From assembly GCA_024195265.1 (NCBI GenBank), contig JAJLRJ010000001.1, positions 4,070,562-4,134,561 of the forward strand: DNA of 64,000 bases. Reading direction: 5' to 3'. Below the pieces are notes generated by a model. The model worked only from the letters and a program-made list of their open reading frames with translations. It was not told where the DNA came from and did no database searches. Shown in pieces: positions 12,575 to 23,850 of this stretch; within the stretch, counting starts at the first letter, position 1, and each line of letters starts with the position of its first letter. The position numbers were made by a program, and so were the translations under genes. The DNA comes from Dendrophyllia cribrosa (taxonomy: Eukaryota > Cnidaria > Anthozoa > Scleractinia > Dendrophylliidae).

Positions 12575-15500
12575 TTAACTGCTGCAACCACACTTTTCTT
12601 TTTCGCTTCCCTCTCCTGTTCTTAACCCACGTTCCATGCTTTCTCCGAGCACAAATGCCCTTTGTTCAGCGTGGTTATCTTTAACATGTTTATTTACCAG
12701 CTCGGCCAGCATTGTAAATGCCTCTGTAACATTTGTAGCATTTTTCGCACTAGTCTCTATAAAAGGCATGTCGTTAAGCGCTGCCCACTCTGCTCCACTC
12801 TCTGCTGAAACTTGACGATGTGAATTAAGATCTGTCTTGTTTCCTACCAGTATCATCAATACTCCCTCGTTCGCATATGTTTCTACCTCGTTGAGCCATT
12901 TGTTGAGGTTGTTAAAAGTTTCTTTCTTTGCAATATCATAGACTATCATTACACCATGAGCACCCCTGTAGTATGAAGAGGTTATTGTTTTGAATCTCTC
13001 TTGGCCAGCTTGAATAAAAGAAAAAAGAAATGTTAACAGAGATTCACCATTTACTTGCCCAAACATTAGCTGGAAATATTTGATTATCGTAAATCCTTTT
13101 CAAATCTGGGATAAGGAGGGGGGCACTTATTCGAGAGGAGGCACTAATTTGAGGATTTCAGTAGTACATGTTTTCTATAATTAATAATGCAAACAATTTG
13201 GGGTTTTCACTTATGTCGTGTTAAAATTCAGAAGCATTAAACAACAGATTTCGAATTCAAAACTTTTATGGAATTGTAGAGAAATTAATCCTACACATAT
13301 GGGCCAAATTTTGAAGCGCAAGAGCATTTTGTTCAAGAGTTTCAGGCGAACAAGTGTCAGACATTTTTAGTAAGAAATGCATCATTGGATCGGCCATCTT
13401 GGTGCCCCACTCAGGGGCACCAACAATGGCGGCCAAAATTCAAAGTCACCAAAAATAAAATCACAAAATGTTTTATTCGCTATATCAGTTCCATAAAATA
13501 GGCTTATAAGCATTTATAATACAATAATATTTTTCATCTGGTTCAATTTTGTTTATTCTCACAGCTGTAAAATAGTGTGATGAATTGCATGACACATTTA
13601 AAACCTATATAAATCAGGAGCAAAACATCGTTAAAACCTGAAACTTTTTGTGAAAGATTATAACACTGGTATCCACATACCATTATTTGAAACAGCTTTG
13701 TAGGACGTATACTTTAGATTTTTTATTTTTTATGACATCATGTGCAACCCCCCAAAAATCTGTACCCAAGGCTTTTTTCTTGCTCGTGTTGTTTCTCATA
13801 TTGCACACCCCTACCGTCTCTTTTGTGTTAGCTTCCAACACCCCCCCCCCCCCCCCCCCCAACTCCTCATATGAAAATGACAGAGCTGATTGAACCTAAA
13901 AGGTGTCGGTGTGGCTTACATTCATTTTCATTTCTGTCATTGTTCAGCTTATTAAATACCAAATTTAAAAAGATACCACAACAATAATTTTAACAATGGT
14001 CATGTTAGATTTTACATCCAAAAGGGAAAACAATCATTCCTGTCATTTTGGCAAGGGGGTCTAACCCCCCACCCCCCTCCCCCACCCTCCCCAAACTTTC
14101 CATGGTTGATATCAAGTGGTTTGATAACTTGATAACTTTAACTTGGTAACTTTGCATTTTATTCTTCATGCAGTGCGAGCCTACATAACTGTCACAGGGT
14201 TCCAAATCATCATTGTTTGCATCTGCCGGCCATGATGGTTTCCCGGACTAATAAAGAGGAGTGTTTGTGGTGGGGGAGGGGAGGGGGATAAGGTATGTGA
14301 CAGAAGGAAAGAAGTCTTAATAAAGATCTACACAATGCGATATTTTCCCTGTTTTGCTCAGCCAAGTAACTGTTATGGGCTGGATTTACCAAAAACACAA
14401 AATTGCAACTGGTTTGCATTGGTGCATTCATTTTCTTAACAAATTGGAGACAAATCATGGTGAATGTGTAACTCAATCTATTAATAAATTGACCATGCTA
14501 GCTGGGTTTTATTAATAAAAATAACTAATTCACGTTATGTTGCAAAATAAAGTAAATTAATCCTTATTTCGGATGGAATTTTTAAATCCAGACTCCAACA
14601 GTACAGCATAGATATGAAATTCTTATACTGAATTATTTAAAAAAAATATGTTCACAGTATTATTTAAATCTAATAAAGGATCCAGAGCAAATTTTACACA
14701 TGGATCTAAACAGAGCAAGATAAATAGAGAGAGAGATATAAGATTAAAGGCGGCCGCGAAAACAAAATGATCTCGACATGCTCTTCCCTGAGCTAATCCC
14801 CATGACTTCGACTTCCCAGCTTGGCATCAAATGCTGATGCTGGCTGACACTAAGGCAGACAGATTTTCTGTAGATATTAACTAAACATGGTGAATTTTGC
14901 ACTTGTCTAGCTTTGTAATATATTGTTACAACAAGGATGCTGTGATCGAATTATAAATATCTTCGCAAATCTATACATGCCCATGTTTATAGTATGTTTA
15001 TACTTCAGGAAGTCAACAATCGTGTACAATACGGACGTTTCCTGTACTTATCATCGATCACAATCGCTAAATTTTGAGCGTGAATTCTTAATGTGTGTAA
15101 AATTAAATATTTCTAGAGGGATATAGACGATTATCATTTTTTCACAGACAACGCGTCGTTTTGAATTTTCTGTTTATTGTCTACGACAAAGAAACCGTAA
15201 TAGTATAGACTGGAACTGTTGCTTTAAAACCAATATTTTTACTATCCTGGGGTGCCATAGGACTCCAATTAAAAATGCAAACAGTTTTGTTCGTGGGATT
15301 TCGCGAAATGATGGGCTAATAATATTCGCCTCCGCTCACGAAAGAAAACTGGTAGATTTTTCTGCGAACAAAAAGTCGCGATAAGAGCCCGCGTCATAAA
15401 ATTCGATTTTAGTAATACACCATCATAGTCTGAGATCAAGTACAACTTGAACAATTCAGAAACCATTAATTTTTGAACAGATCAAACACAGCGAGGAAAC

Positions 15501-15859
15501 AAAAGCATGATATTTAAACACAGCCTTGGGGCAACTTGTGTTTATGACTTGAAGATCAGAATTCACTCGATCGCCATAATGTTTTCACAATCACGCGCTT
15601 TCAGATGTCAAAATTTGAATTTCTACTTGATTGTCAACTTACCCGTGTCCCAGACTTGTAAACGGATCCTTTTTCCGTTAAGTTTGATGGTTTTTATTTT
15701 GAAATCTACGCCAATCGTGTTTAGGTAAGCCTCTCTGTGGGCGAAATCCACATAACGAAGAAGAAGACACGATTTTCCCACGCCAGAGTCCCCGATCATC
15801 AGAACTTTGAACAGATAGTCATACTGAAGCTGCAAGTCAACCTTTAAATCCGTGTCCAT
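12575..15859 (-). CDS. Rab1-like small GTPase
   Basis: Two exons, 15859-15643 and 13008-12575, joined within the DTAGQ codon for Ala (G|CT), encode 216 aa. Guanine-nucleotide motifs are complete: GDSGVGKS (23-30), switch I Thr48 in [18 protein letters not shown] (70-78), NKTD (129-132) and ETSAK (157-161). The C-terminus is CGCSS, so Cys212 and Cys214 are the likely geranylgeranylation sites. [12 protein letters not shown] and SAKNATNV are typical of the Rab1/Rab8/Rab35 group, which acts in vesicle traffic. The core is close to Rab1, but the region after the NKTD box diverges, so the exact subfamily is left open. The long intron (2.6 kb) contains no gene. Confidence 0.9.
13009..15642 (-). other. 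Intron of the Rab1-like gene
   Basis: Donor GTAAGT at 15642 and a pyrimidine-rich acceptor ending TTCAAG at 13010/13009. Inside are a 20-bp poly-C run (13841-13860), a short hairpin (GGTGCCCC/GGGGCACC near 13400) and polypurine patches. No coding feature is supported. Confidence 0.7.
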
Positions 15860-16560
15860 GGTCGTAATTTTTCAAAAATAATGTTTTAGAACGTGAAGAT
15901 CGCGAGTACCATCATCTAATTAAGCACAGTTTATCATTCGAACATGCGATCGAACCTACACGCGAACAGTAAACGTTGTTTTGAGATGCGAATTGAAATC
16001 GAATCAATCAGCTGAACGATCAAATGTTATTATTTTGTCCGTTGGGAGACTGGTCCAAGGGGCGTGAAGAATTTAGAAAGAAGTGTAGGATAGGACTGCG
16101 AAATGGTGGATTATCAGATTATGGAGCGAGACTGGTTGGTATAGCCGACCGCAACACGAAGAGAGCCCCATCTCACGTAAAATTAACGTAACATTTCAAG
16201 GAAAAATCCCTTAGTAAAGAAAAATAGGATATAAAAATATAAAATTGGAGTGGGGAAAATTTTACAGACAAGTATACAGTTTAGCTTGTCTGAACATGAA
16301 TTTCGTTATTGACTTCAAAGAAACAAGCATATTTATACATATTGTTTTAAAAATGGGTGGTTTATTTAATACCGCGTCCATTCTATAACTTTTTATTAGT
16401 ACAATGTAGTTCCAGCATAATAACGAAGCTTTGTCAGGTTCAAAAAAATTGAGACGCATTGTGCATACATAAATAATGAATAACTCGTACGTTATAAATA
16501 ATGAACAGTTAAAAAAAATACTGGTTCGTGATATAAGTTCTGGCCTCAAATGTGGCAACG
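15860..16560. other. Rab promoter region and spacer to paralog A
   Basis: It holds the presumed promoter of the minus-strand Rab gene, without a clear TATA box. A possible AATAAA polyadenylation signal for paralog A lies on the minus strand at about 16391-16396, 165 bp after its stop. Nothing else recognised. Confidence 0.45.
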
Positions 16561-17145
16561 TCACAGTTTTATAAAACTGCGACAGCTACAGGAAGATCTA
16601 ACTTCCTGGCTCACTACGTCCCACTTCTCTTTTCCATCGTCTCCGCATTCCCCTGTCTTCTTCAAAACGTCCAGAAAGAATTTCCCTTGGACACATTCAC
16701 CCTGGTTGCTCTGAAGGCAAAAATTGTCAGTGGTATCGCAGATTACTTCATTCAGATGGCGTGGGAAGTAATCTGTCGACAGCGTTGTGACAGCTGACCT
16801 CTCCGTACACAGGTAGTAGAGATTGTTTCTCGGGTCTTGCGAGCCTCGCTTTGCCACGCTTACGTTATCCGTTTGCGGATAAGAGCTGTCCTCTCTTTTC
16901 CTTCGGAATAGCTCTTTGATACTGTTATTCGCTGTAGGGGCAGCATACTTTTGATTGGTTAGGCTTGGAAATTTATCGGCATCCTGTTTTGTGATGGCTT
17001 GGTATCGCTTGTTGTAGCCGCCAAACGTTTCGAGTTTTGTTTCCAGTTCTCTTCTTGTCCTGGGTTGACACGAGATGTAGAGTGCATCTAAGCAACTAAG
17101 AAAGGCGGCAAGGACGATCGCCACTGAAATGATTTGTTTAAGCAT
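16561..17145 (-). CDS. Secreted cysteine-rich paralog A
   Basis: 194 aa from MLKQIISVAI. A hydrophobic signal peptide (about 1-21) is followed by the upstream module (CQP...LETFGGYNKRYQAITKQDADKFPSL, about 26-62). Two basic sites, RRKR (81-84) and KR (99-100), precede the C-terminal module with FPRHLNEVIC (127-136), FC (143), GEC (151), GEC (167) and RSSCSC (183-188). It lacks the CxxC pair that the other copies have just before the FPR motif, and ends CSC rather than CCxC, so it is the most divergent member. An acceptor (TTCTATAG) lies 3 nt upstream of the Met, so the transcript should have an upstream exon; the best candidate is at about 21717. Family function is unknown to me. A secreted, proteolytically matured ligand is inferred. 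Confidence 0.8.
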   Translation of the reverse strand: MLKQIISVAIVLAAFLSCLDALYISCQPRTRRELETKLETFGGYNKRYQAITKQDADKFPSLTNQKYAAPTANNSIKELFRRKREDSSYPQTDNVSVAKRGSQDPRNNLYYLCTERSAVTTLSTDYFPRHLNEVICDTTDNFCLQSNQGECVQGKFFLDVLKKTGECGDDGKEKWDVVSQEVRSSCSCRSFIKL

Positions 17146-17689
17146 ATCCTATAGAATAGAAAAAGTTGATAGTTTATTAACATAACTAAAACATTTTTAA
17201 AAAATGCCAATCAGTTATTCTGATGCCGTAGTTAACCTCATCACCAATAGCTTAAGGTGGCTCCGTTGTTATTTTGGGCCGCGCACTCGTCTATGACAAA
17301 CTTTGGGTCACAACTTTTCGGTGTCTAAAGCGATGCTTATAAAACTTTAAGAAAACTAACAGCTATTATTTATCAATGATATGATAGAATTCGATATTAC
17401 TGGGCAAAGTATTTTTTTGTGATAATCGGGCTTAAATGAACCCTATGAAAATGATCCAGCAGTTTGGTGTCAAACTCCTTCCACATGAATTTCAAGATAC
17501 TGCAATACTTTTGCATCGATTTTTTTTTTGCTTAGAAGGGCTTTCAATTGGATAAATAGTTGTTGGGCTTATAAGCTGCATCTAAGCAATTATCAGAGTT
17601 TTTATTCTAAGAATTCGCACCTTTATCACGAACGACCCCTTACAAAGGTGCGAATTCTTAGAATACATTCCACGTGCTCATTTCGTATT

Positions 17690-18166
17690 CTACCCTTTTA
17701 TATCTTATGCAATCTTGGCTGGGGCAGCGCTTACAAATCCAAAAAGTACAAACAAAACAAAACAAAACAAAGTTGTAAGATTAATCTTTTTTGCAGCATC
17801 CTATGGGAAAAATACTGAAAGCGCTCTCCCCCTACTAAACTTATTATAAATATTCTAACAGTAAATAACGTTTATTGCCTACATGCCCTAAACTTCACTT
17901 ACCTACGGCATAAAGGATTATTGCCAAATATATTTAATGACTTCTTTCAATACGCAAGCAATGTGCACAATTACAGTACTAGATATGCAGTTAAACAAAA
18001 TCTGTATAAATCGCGCGTGCGAACAAATACCGGTAAACAAATGATCTCTTTCATGGCAATTGATCTTTGGAAAAATCTCCCTCATCAACTTATTAAGGAA
18101 CTAAAGGTATTTTCCTTCTCCAAAAAGTTAAAGCATTATTTACTGTCACAACAATGTATGAAATAA
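17690..18166 (+). pseudogene. LINE reverse transcriptase 3' remnant, frameshifted
   Basis: Conceptual translation in shifting frames gives features common at the C-terminus of non-LTR retrotransposon polyproteins: CNLGWGS, then QNKVVRLI-like, then LPNIFNDFF...VHNYSTR and the WKNLPHQLIKELKVFSFSKK stretch with LKHYLLS at the end (stop at 18166). Stop codons and at least one frameshift interrupt it near 17840. Clade not determined. Confidence 0.65.
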
Positions 18167-18219
18167 CTGAGTTGCTTATATTTTGTTTCAAACGTCTTCC
18201 TATTTTAATAGATTATTGA

Positions 18220-18485
18220 GTTAACTCAGAAACCCATAAGTGGGTTGAAACGTGTAACGCGCATTCACAGCTTCCGAATATTCATTTTTTGCGTAGTACC
18301 ATATTTGGAAACCCCTCGGGATTGGAAGCAAGTTGTTCTAGCAAATTGATTGGTTAATATTTTTATCTTGATTTTCCAAATATGGCTGTAACAACTTCTT
18401 AGCAAATCGAATAATCGGAAGCTTGTTTTGAAGCGTGCAAGAGACAGTTGCACGTTTCAACCCACTTATGGGTTTCTGGTTAACT
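18220..18485. mobile_element. Foldback element nested in the TTAA composite
   Basis: The left arm GTTAACTCAGAAACCCATAA GTGGGTTGAAACGTG is mirrored by CACGTTTCAACCCACTTATG GGTTTCTGGTTAAC at the right. About 35-bp arms, 266 bp in total, with an inner imperfect pair (CCATATTTGGAAA, TTTCCAAATATGG-like). No coding capacity. Confidence 0.75.
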
Positions 18486-19369
18486 TCAATACTCTTTCTT
18501 TGATTTCCTTTAGCCTTTATTCCTGTATTAAAATTAAATGGCTGGAGGCTAACTTGAAAACTCTTGGGTTAATTTAGCCTCCAGTCTCTAATGTTAATTT
18601 ATATATTTTATAAGTATTATTATCTGTAGTTTTTCTTGTTTAGCGTGTTCTTGTAAAATGTATATATCTATTGTTATGAGTAAAATAAAATTGTATTGTA
18701 TATCCATAAACAAAACTCTGAAAACTGTTTGTCAGCTAAAGCATCCCTTTAGAGCCGGAAAAGTAATGTCCCAAAGTTTGTCATAGACGAGTGCGCCCGA
18801 AATAATGGAGCCACCTTAACTTGGGTAAAGTTGTCACACGGTTGGGCCTGATACAACGAGGAACCAACCGACACGAAGAGAGTCATGGTCCATGGCAACC
18901 GTGGCAGAGCCCACCAGTGACTCTGGCATCGCCCGCGCGACTATCTAGAGAGGGATTGTTAGCGGTCTAGGAAATGAGAAGCGAAGAACTTTAAGAAAGT
19001 CTAATACCCTCATTCAGTTGTCAAACGTTCTGACAGTGACAGGAGGGAAGGACATGGAGCAAGGATCCGATCTAGTACAACGAACCGCAAGGACCTGCAG
19101 CAATGACGAGCAATTAAACAATGGTATTGAATCAGTTAATATTGGTGGGAGTTGTTGGGCGGAAGAGCCAGAACAATGGACTGTCTACAGGCACTTATTT
19201 TTCCCCTCCCCTCGATCGTCTCGCGCTTCGCGCTCGTGTCGCGATTGGCGCGAAATGCTTCGCTCGCCCCGCTTGGCTCATAATTATAAAGCGTGGGCCT
19301 GTCATGCAGGCTAAACTTCGCATGTCAAGAACACTTCATAAGAAACGTTTTGTTCTAATACTAGTTGCG

Positions 19370-21150
19370 GTTTTAAAGCCTGTTCTATGAAAGCAAACCG
19401 GAAAACAATTAAATAGGCTGTCGTTACAAGAGCCAGTATGACGTTCAGTGACGTAGCTTTTTAGTTTGCTACAGAGCAGATTTTCTGAAACATTCAAATT
19501 CTTTTCTAACCAAAATATTGTCTTAAATGTGACATAAATACTCACTAACACAGTCAACATGGTCAAATAGTTACCTCTCTCAGGCTAGTTTTTGTTACGT
19601 CGAGAGTTATGAATTACAATTTTCTGCACATTCAAAAGCCACGACTTTTACATTTCAGGTAGGGATCAGTCTATTCATGTCATTTAAAATCCTAATATCC
19701 AGTATTGTTCATGACATCCAGATGCATTTTTATTAAGTAAAAGAGATAACTAACCAAACCGTAACTTATGACTATAATAATTACAATAATCATTTAATAA
19801 TAATTAATAAAGGTCTTCACTTCACTAATACGATAAAAATAATATAAATATATATCATGTTTCAAAGGGAACTGGCTAAAAATATACATATATGTACAAA
19901 TGCAGATGGCCATTAAACTAACTATAACTGATTATTGCTACTCTAGAGTAAACGAAAACAATCAGGTAAAACGTTAACAAACTGACTCAATCCGTAAATT
20001 ATCAAATGAATGTTTGAGCTTATTTTATTTCTTACAGACTGTAAAGAAATACTTTCTTTATAAAAATTATCTTTCCTTATTTCCTTAGTTTTTTCATGAT
20101 TGCAAGAAATTTTCAGTCATTACTGAAAATATGTAAGTTTTTTTTTATCTTCTTAAACAGAATTTTGATACATCTCAGAGATATATTTAAACTTGTTCTC
20201 CCCTCGAGGCATTTGCATCCTAAAGAGCTCTGCGCATTTTGTGGTTTACAATAGACCTTTTTACCGATATGGCAGCTGTATTGATTTTGCCTCCCTGGAT
20301 ATCCCATAATGACCATTAAAATTAATTGTTAACAAACAAATATATTAACTTCGATGGTCATTATGGGATGCCCAAGGGGCAAATTAAAGATGACTGCCGT
20401 ATCAGTGAAAGAGTCTGTCTATAAATACTGCACCAGTTAGATCTGCTTTAAACTAGTCGCGTCATTGACATTTTAAAAAAGACAATGCTGGAAGGAAACT
20501 CAGTTTCTTCTAATAATAGTTGCGGTTTTATAAAGGCCGGCTCTACGGAAGCAAACCGGAAAATATTTAAAAAACTGTCGTGATAAAAGCTTGTTCCGTC
20601 ACATTGACGTAGCTTTTAGTAAGGACTTTCGCATAGGGACTGGGTGCAGTTTTTCTGAAACATTTCAAATTCTTTTCTTACTAAAAATTTTATCTTTATG
20701 CTACAAAAATTACAAACTTAAGATCTAATAGTTACCTCTCGAGCTAGCTTTTGTTTTGTCGTCGGTGAGTGATGAAGAATTACAATTTTCTGCATAATTC
20801 AAAGGTCGCCACGGGTGCGACCACAGTGACTTAGCTGTTTTCTAAGGACTTTTGCAGAGAACACATTTTCTGAAACATTTCAAATTCTTTTCTCGCCAAA
20901 AACTAATAAAATATTCACTGACAGTCAAATAGTTACCTCTCTCAGGCTAGTTTTTGTTACGTCGAGAGTTGTGAATTACAATTTTCTGCACATTTAAAAG
21001 CCACAGCTTTTACTCATTTCAGGCAGGGATCTTTTAATGCCGGCATTCAAAATCCTTTTATTCAGTGTGATTTATGACATGCAGATGCACTGATTTTAAT
21101 TTAATAAATAAGAGAGATTACTTACAAAACCGTAACTGACGTAACTACAG
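19370..21150. repeat. Triplicated block of 300-420 bp upstream of paralog A
   Basis: Three diverged direct copies start near 19370, 20512 and 20819. Shared landmarks, in order: GCGGTTTTA..., GCAAACCGGAAAA (copies 1 and 2), TTTCTGAAACATT, CAAATTCTTTTCT, TAGTTACCTCTC, GCTAG(T/C)TTTTGTT, GAATTACAATTTTCTGCA. On the minus strand each carries a GAG|GTAACTA donor-like motif. Copies 1 and 3 also share a tail ending ACCGTAACT. They may be relics of duplicated 5' exons of the paralog family. Confidence 0.65.
20252..20421. repeat. Imperfect foldback element
   Basis: TAGACCTTTTTACCGATATG and ATCCCATAATGACCAT at the left are mirrored by ATGGTCATTATGGGAT and CTGTCTA-type sequence at the right. Inserted between copies 1 and 2 of the triplicated block. 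Confidence 0.6.
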
Positions 21151-21716
21151 TGTTTAAAAAAATGACTCAATCCGCAAAATCGTGGGTTAAAATTGGATCT
21201 CTTTTTTGGCGATACAATAACGCTAAAAATCGCCAGAAGGATTAAAGCCGATTTTTTAATAATAATAAAAAAACAATGCATAAATCACTTTATTTAGTGT
21301 TAATTTATTTATTTCAAGAGTGCTAACAGAGAAAACTGTAAATTCAGTATAGACGACAGTGAACTTGAATTGAAACTAAACACAAACATTTTAGAAATTA
21401 ACCTAATTGTCCTTTTCGTTGTCGTTAATTTTCCAAGAACAAAAAACACGTATTTTTTACTATGAAATGCCTCAAGTAGGTAAATGTCAATCTCTTAAGC
21501 ATTTCCATGCTAGATCTCAACTGAAGTAAAATATTGAAATAAGCTCATGCCAGCTTTTACACTGATGACAAACTGAATCATCTGCGACAGCGCAAAAAAA
21601 AAAACGTAAAATGAAACAATGAAACTACAAAAGCTAAAATGAAAGTACGGTAAAAAAACTTTTTTCACTCTCTATGCCTAAACATTATACCGACAGTTTG
21701 TTGGTTCGGAACTTAC

Positions 21717-21829
21717 CTTTAACAGATTCAACGTTTCTCTTTTTGTAAGGACGACTGGAATGAAGACCTCCTTCGGTGCAGAACCTCAAAGTCTTTAGCT
21801 CCAAGTCAACTGTTCGCCCCCATTTTATA
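21717..21829 (-). promoter_or_regulatory. Candidate TATA promoter and noncoding first exon of paralog A
   Basis: On the minus strand a TATAAAA box lies at 21829-21823. About 110 nt downstream is a strong donor (TTAAAG|GTAAGT) with the exon end at 21717. The exon has no ATG. The nearest downstream minus-strand gene is paralog A, which starts right after an acceptor, so a 4.6-kb intron would link them. A linking transcript has not been seen. Confidence 0.4.
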
Positions 21830-22874
21830 TTCAGCTAGGAGCGGAAAATTGGTCATCTGTCAATCATTTCTGGCATCTAAATACGATAATTAGACGTGAA
21901 ATGTCGTGTTGAAGATTTATGAAATGCATTTCATTTGTCAGCAAAACGGTGTCACAAAATCAATAATTTAAGGAATGTTCTTGTTTTCGGAGAAAATATG
22001 TTGGACCGACGAGACATGCAATGATGACGAGCTTCTGTATGAATTTTTGTCGTCAGCATTTTACTGCCAATTTTACTACAAGGTTATTTTAGTTTCTGTT
22101 AAATTACGGCTTAAATTTTTATGCTTTCAGGTTTATCTCCAGCTTATAGCTTGCAAAAATAGCGTATAAAAATTAACTTTTGTGGGGCTGTGCATGTTTC
22201 TTGCCAACCTACAGACCCTGCAACAGACCCTCACTCTCTGATGATGCAAGTTTTAGTAAATTTGCGTGTCTGGGCGTCTAGTTTTCTCCGATTTTTCCGC
22301 TCACGATGTTGTAAAGACCCACATATGTTGTGTCACTTTTAAAAAAGAAAACTATTACAATGATATAAAAATAGACAAATAAAATTTTTGTCAATATTTC
22401 TCGATATTGACCCTTCTTCCATGGTTTCGTCACGTGCAGATCAAAGCCTTAAACGTCGTCGCAACAAACAACTAACTTATTAAAAATATTGCTCATGTGC
22501 TGTTGTTTAAAGAGTTAAAAATTGTTTATAATTTCAGTGGCTCCCAAGTGTATTTACAGATTGAAGGCATCCTCAGTGACTATCATGCCATCAAACCAAA
22601 TTTTCTTGTAATCCCAATTTAGTTTAGGAAATTTACCAATGAAGATACAAACTTTCAAATTTACGCTTATTTTAATTATCAGTTGTTACTATTTAACAGA
22701 TGCCGTTGCCATGTCAACAAAATTGTTTGCCAAAATTGACCTTTCGAATTGAATTTTCTATTAAATTGTTTTAAACTTTGTTATCTTCGTGAACATTATT
22801 ACAACCAACATTTTGGAAGAAAATAAACATAGGATGGTTCAGACGGTTGCCAATTTCGGGCAAAAAAAATACCA

Positions 22875-23234
22875 TTTACAGCCATGCTCCGTCACGCGTG
22901 ACCAGTATTTTTGAAAATTTGAATGGATTTTTCAAGTTTACGCGTCGGTTTTGTAAATTCATTCCGAGATTCGGAATTCCCGTTAGAATTTTACCGCATT
23001 TTCGGAAACAAAGAGCAACAAAATATCATTTTATTTGAAATGTTACATATCCGAACAATATTTGTTTTTTTATACGCGTAGCGAAGTTATTTTTCCGTTA
23101 ACTCGTGACTTTCAAAGTGTTTTCCAGAAAGATCTTCAAGGTTTCATTCAAATCTCGGACGTTACAAAGAAATATTCAAATGTTCATTTCAGTCTTGTGA
23201 TTACTGGTCACGCGTGACGGAGCATGGCTGTAAA
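22875..23234. mobile_element. MITE with TTTACAGCCATGCTCCGTCA termini
   Basis: Perfect inverted ends of about 30 bp include the CGTCACGCGTGACC palindrome and bound about 360 bp. Open frames inside are short and unremarkable. The sequence from 21830 to 22874 to its left holds nothing recognised. Confidence 0.75.
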
Positions 23235-23609
23235 GAAACTCGATCAGTTCCGCACACAATTTTTTTTTTTGGCTTGGCTTACGTCAGAAACTCGAAAAAA
23301 ACTGCAGTCTCGTGGCTGAAAAGCTCACGCAAATTGACTACAACTTGCGTCATCAGAGCGGGGGGTCTTTTACATGTAAGCTTTACCCTGGGGGTATTTT
23401 TCATTCACGCACCGTTGTTTGATTGCCACCTGTCTATTCTAAAAATGTTGATACGAAATGCATTCCTGTGCGCAAAAAGGTCTGAATTCAAGCCGTTCGC
23501 TGCAAAGCCAAAACAGGTTTCGCTGAGAAGTATCAAACTCTTCGGGATGAGTGAAAATTGACATTTTAAACAACTGCAATTGTTGGCTGCAAGAAAGCAC
23601 GCTTCTTCA

Positions 23610-23850
23610 AACCACTCGTTGTGACCATTAGCTTACGCATGCGCACAACCGTAACACCTGGTAGTGGCAGCTTAGCCATGGACAGCTGTAAACAGCGGGG
23701 TCGATGATTTTATCTGAGACCCTTATGTCTGGCTATGCCATGCTGATGAGTCCTAACCAGGACGAAACAGCTGTCCATGGCTGCCACTACAAGGGTAATA
23801 TGGTTGTGCGCATGCGTAAGTTAATGGCCATACGTAGTATGATGAAGTGT
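23610..23850. mobile_element. Foldback element carrying a hammerhead ribozyme
   Basis: The left arm (CGCATGCGCACAACCGTAAC, GTAGTGGCAG, GCCATGGACAGCTGT) is mirrored at the right (ACAGCTGTCCATGG, CTGCCACTAC, GGTTGTGCGCATGCG). The centre holds a complete hammerhead motif. Small hammerhead-bearing retroelements (retrozymes, Penelope-like relatives) are known in metazoans; that this is a remnant of one is inference. Confidence 0.65.
23726..23791 (+). ncRNA. Type I hammerhead ribozyme with minimal stem III
   Basis: All core elements are present in order. CTGATGA is at 23743-23749. Stem II GTCC/GGAC (23750-23753, 23760-23763) has a TAACCA loop. GAAAC is at 23764-23768, with a 2-bp stem III (AC/GT) closing an AGCT loop. 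The predicted cleavage site is GTC|C after 23775. Stem I pairs GCCATG (23737-23742) with CATGGC (23776-23781); beyond a small TAT/T internal loop it continues GGC/GCC and TGT/ACA. This is the short-stem-III type I form reported from metazoan retroelements. Confidence 0.85.

Larger units (their letters stand above)
17252..18819. mobile_element. TTAA-flanked TIR composite element
   Basis: Inverted ends of about 50 bp (GGTGGCTCCGTTGTTATTTT at the left; its imperfect complement ends GGAGCCACC at the right) are both flanked by TTAA. A TTAA target is typical of piggyBac-type transposition, but no piggyBac transposase is present. It contains a LINE remnant (17690-18166) and a nested foldback (18220-18485), so it is a nest rather than a simple MITE. 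Confidence 0.65.

Noticed and set aside
23214..23561. 115-codon plus-strand frame
   Set aside because: It starts inside a MITE terminal repeat, has no splice context or domain, and its composition looks noncoding.
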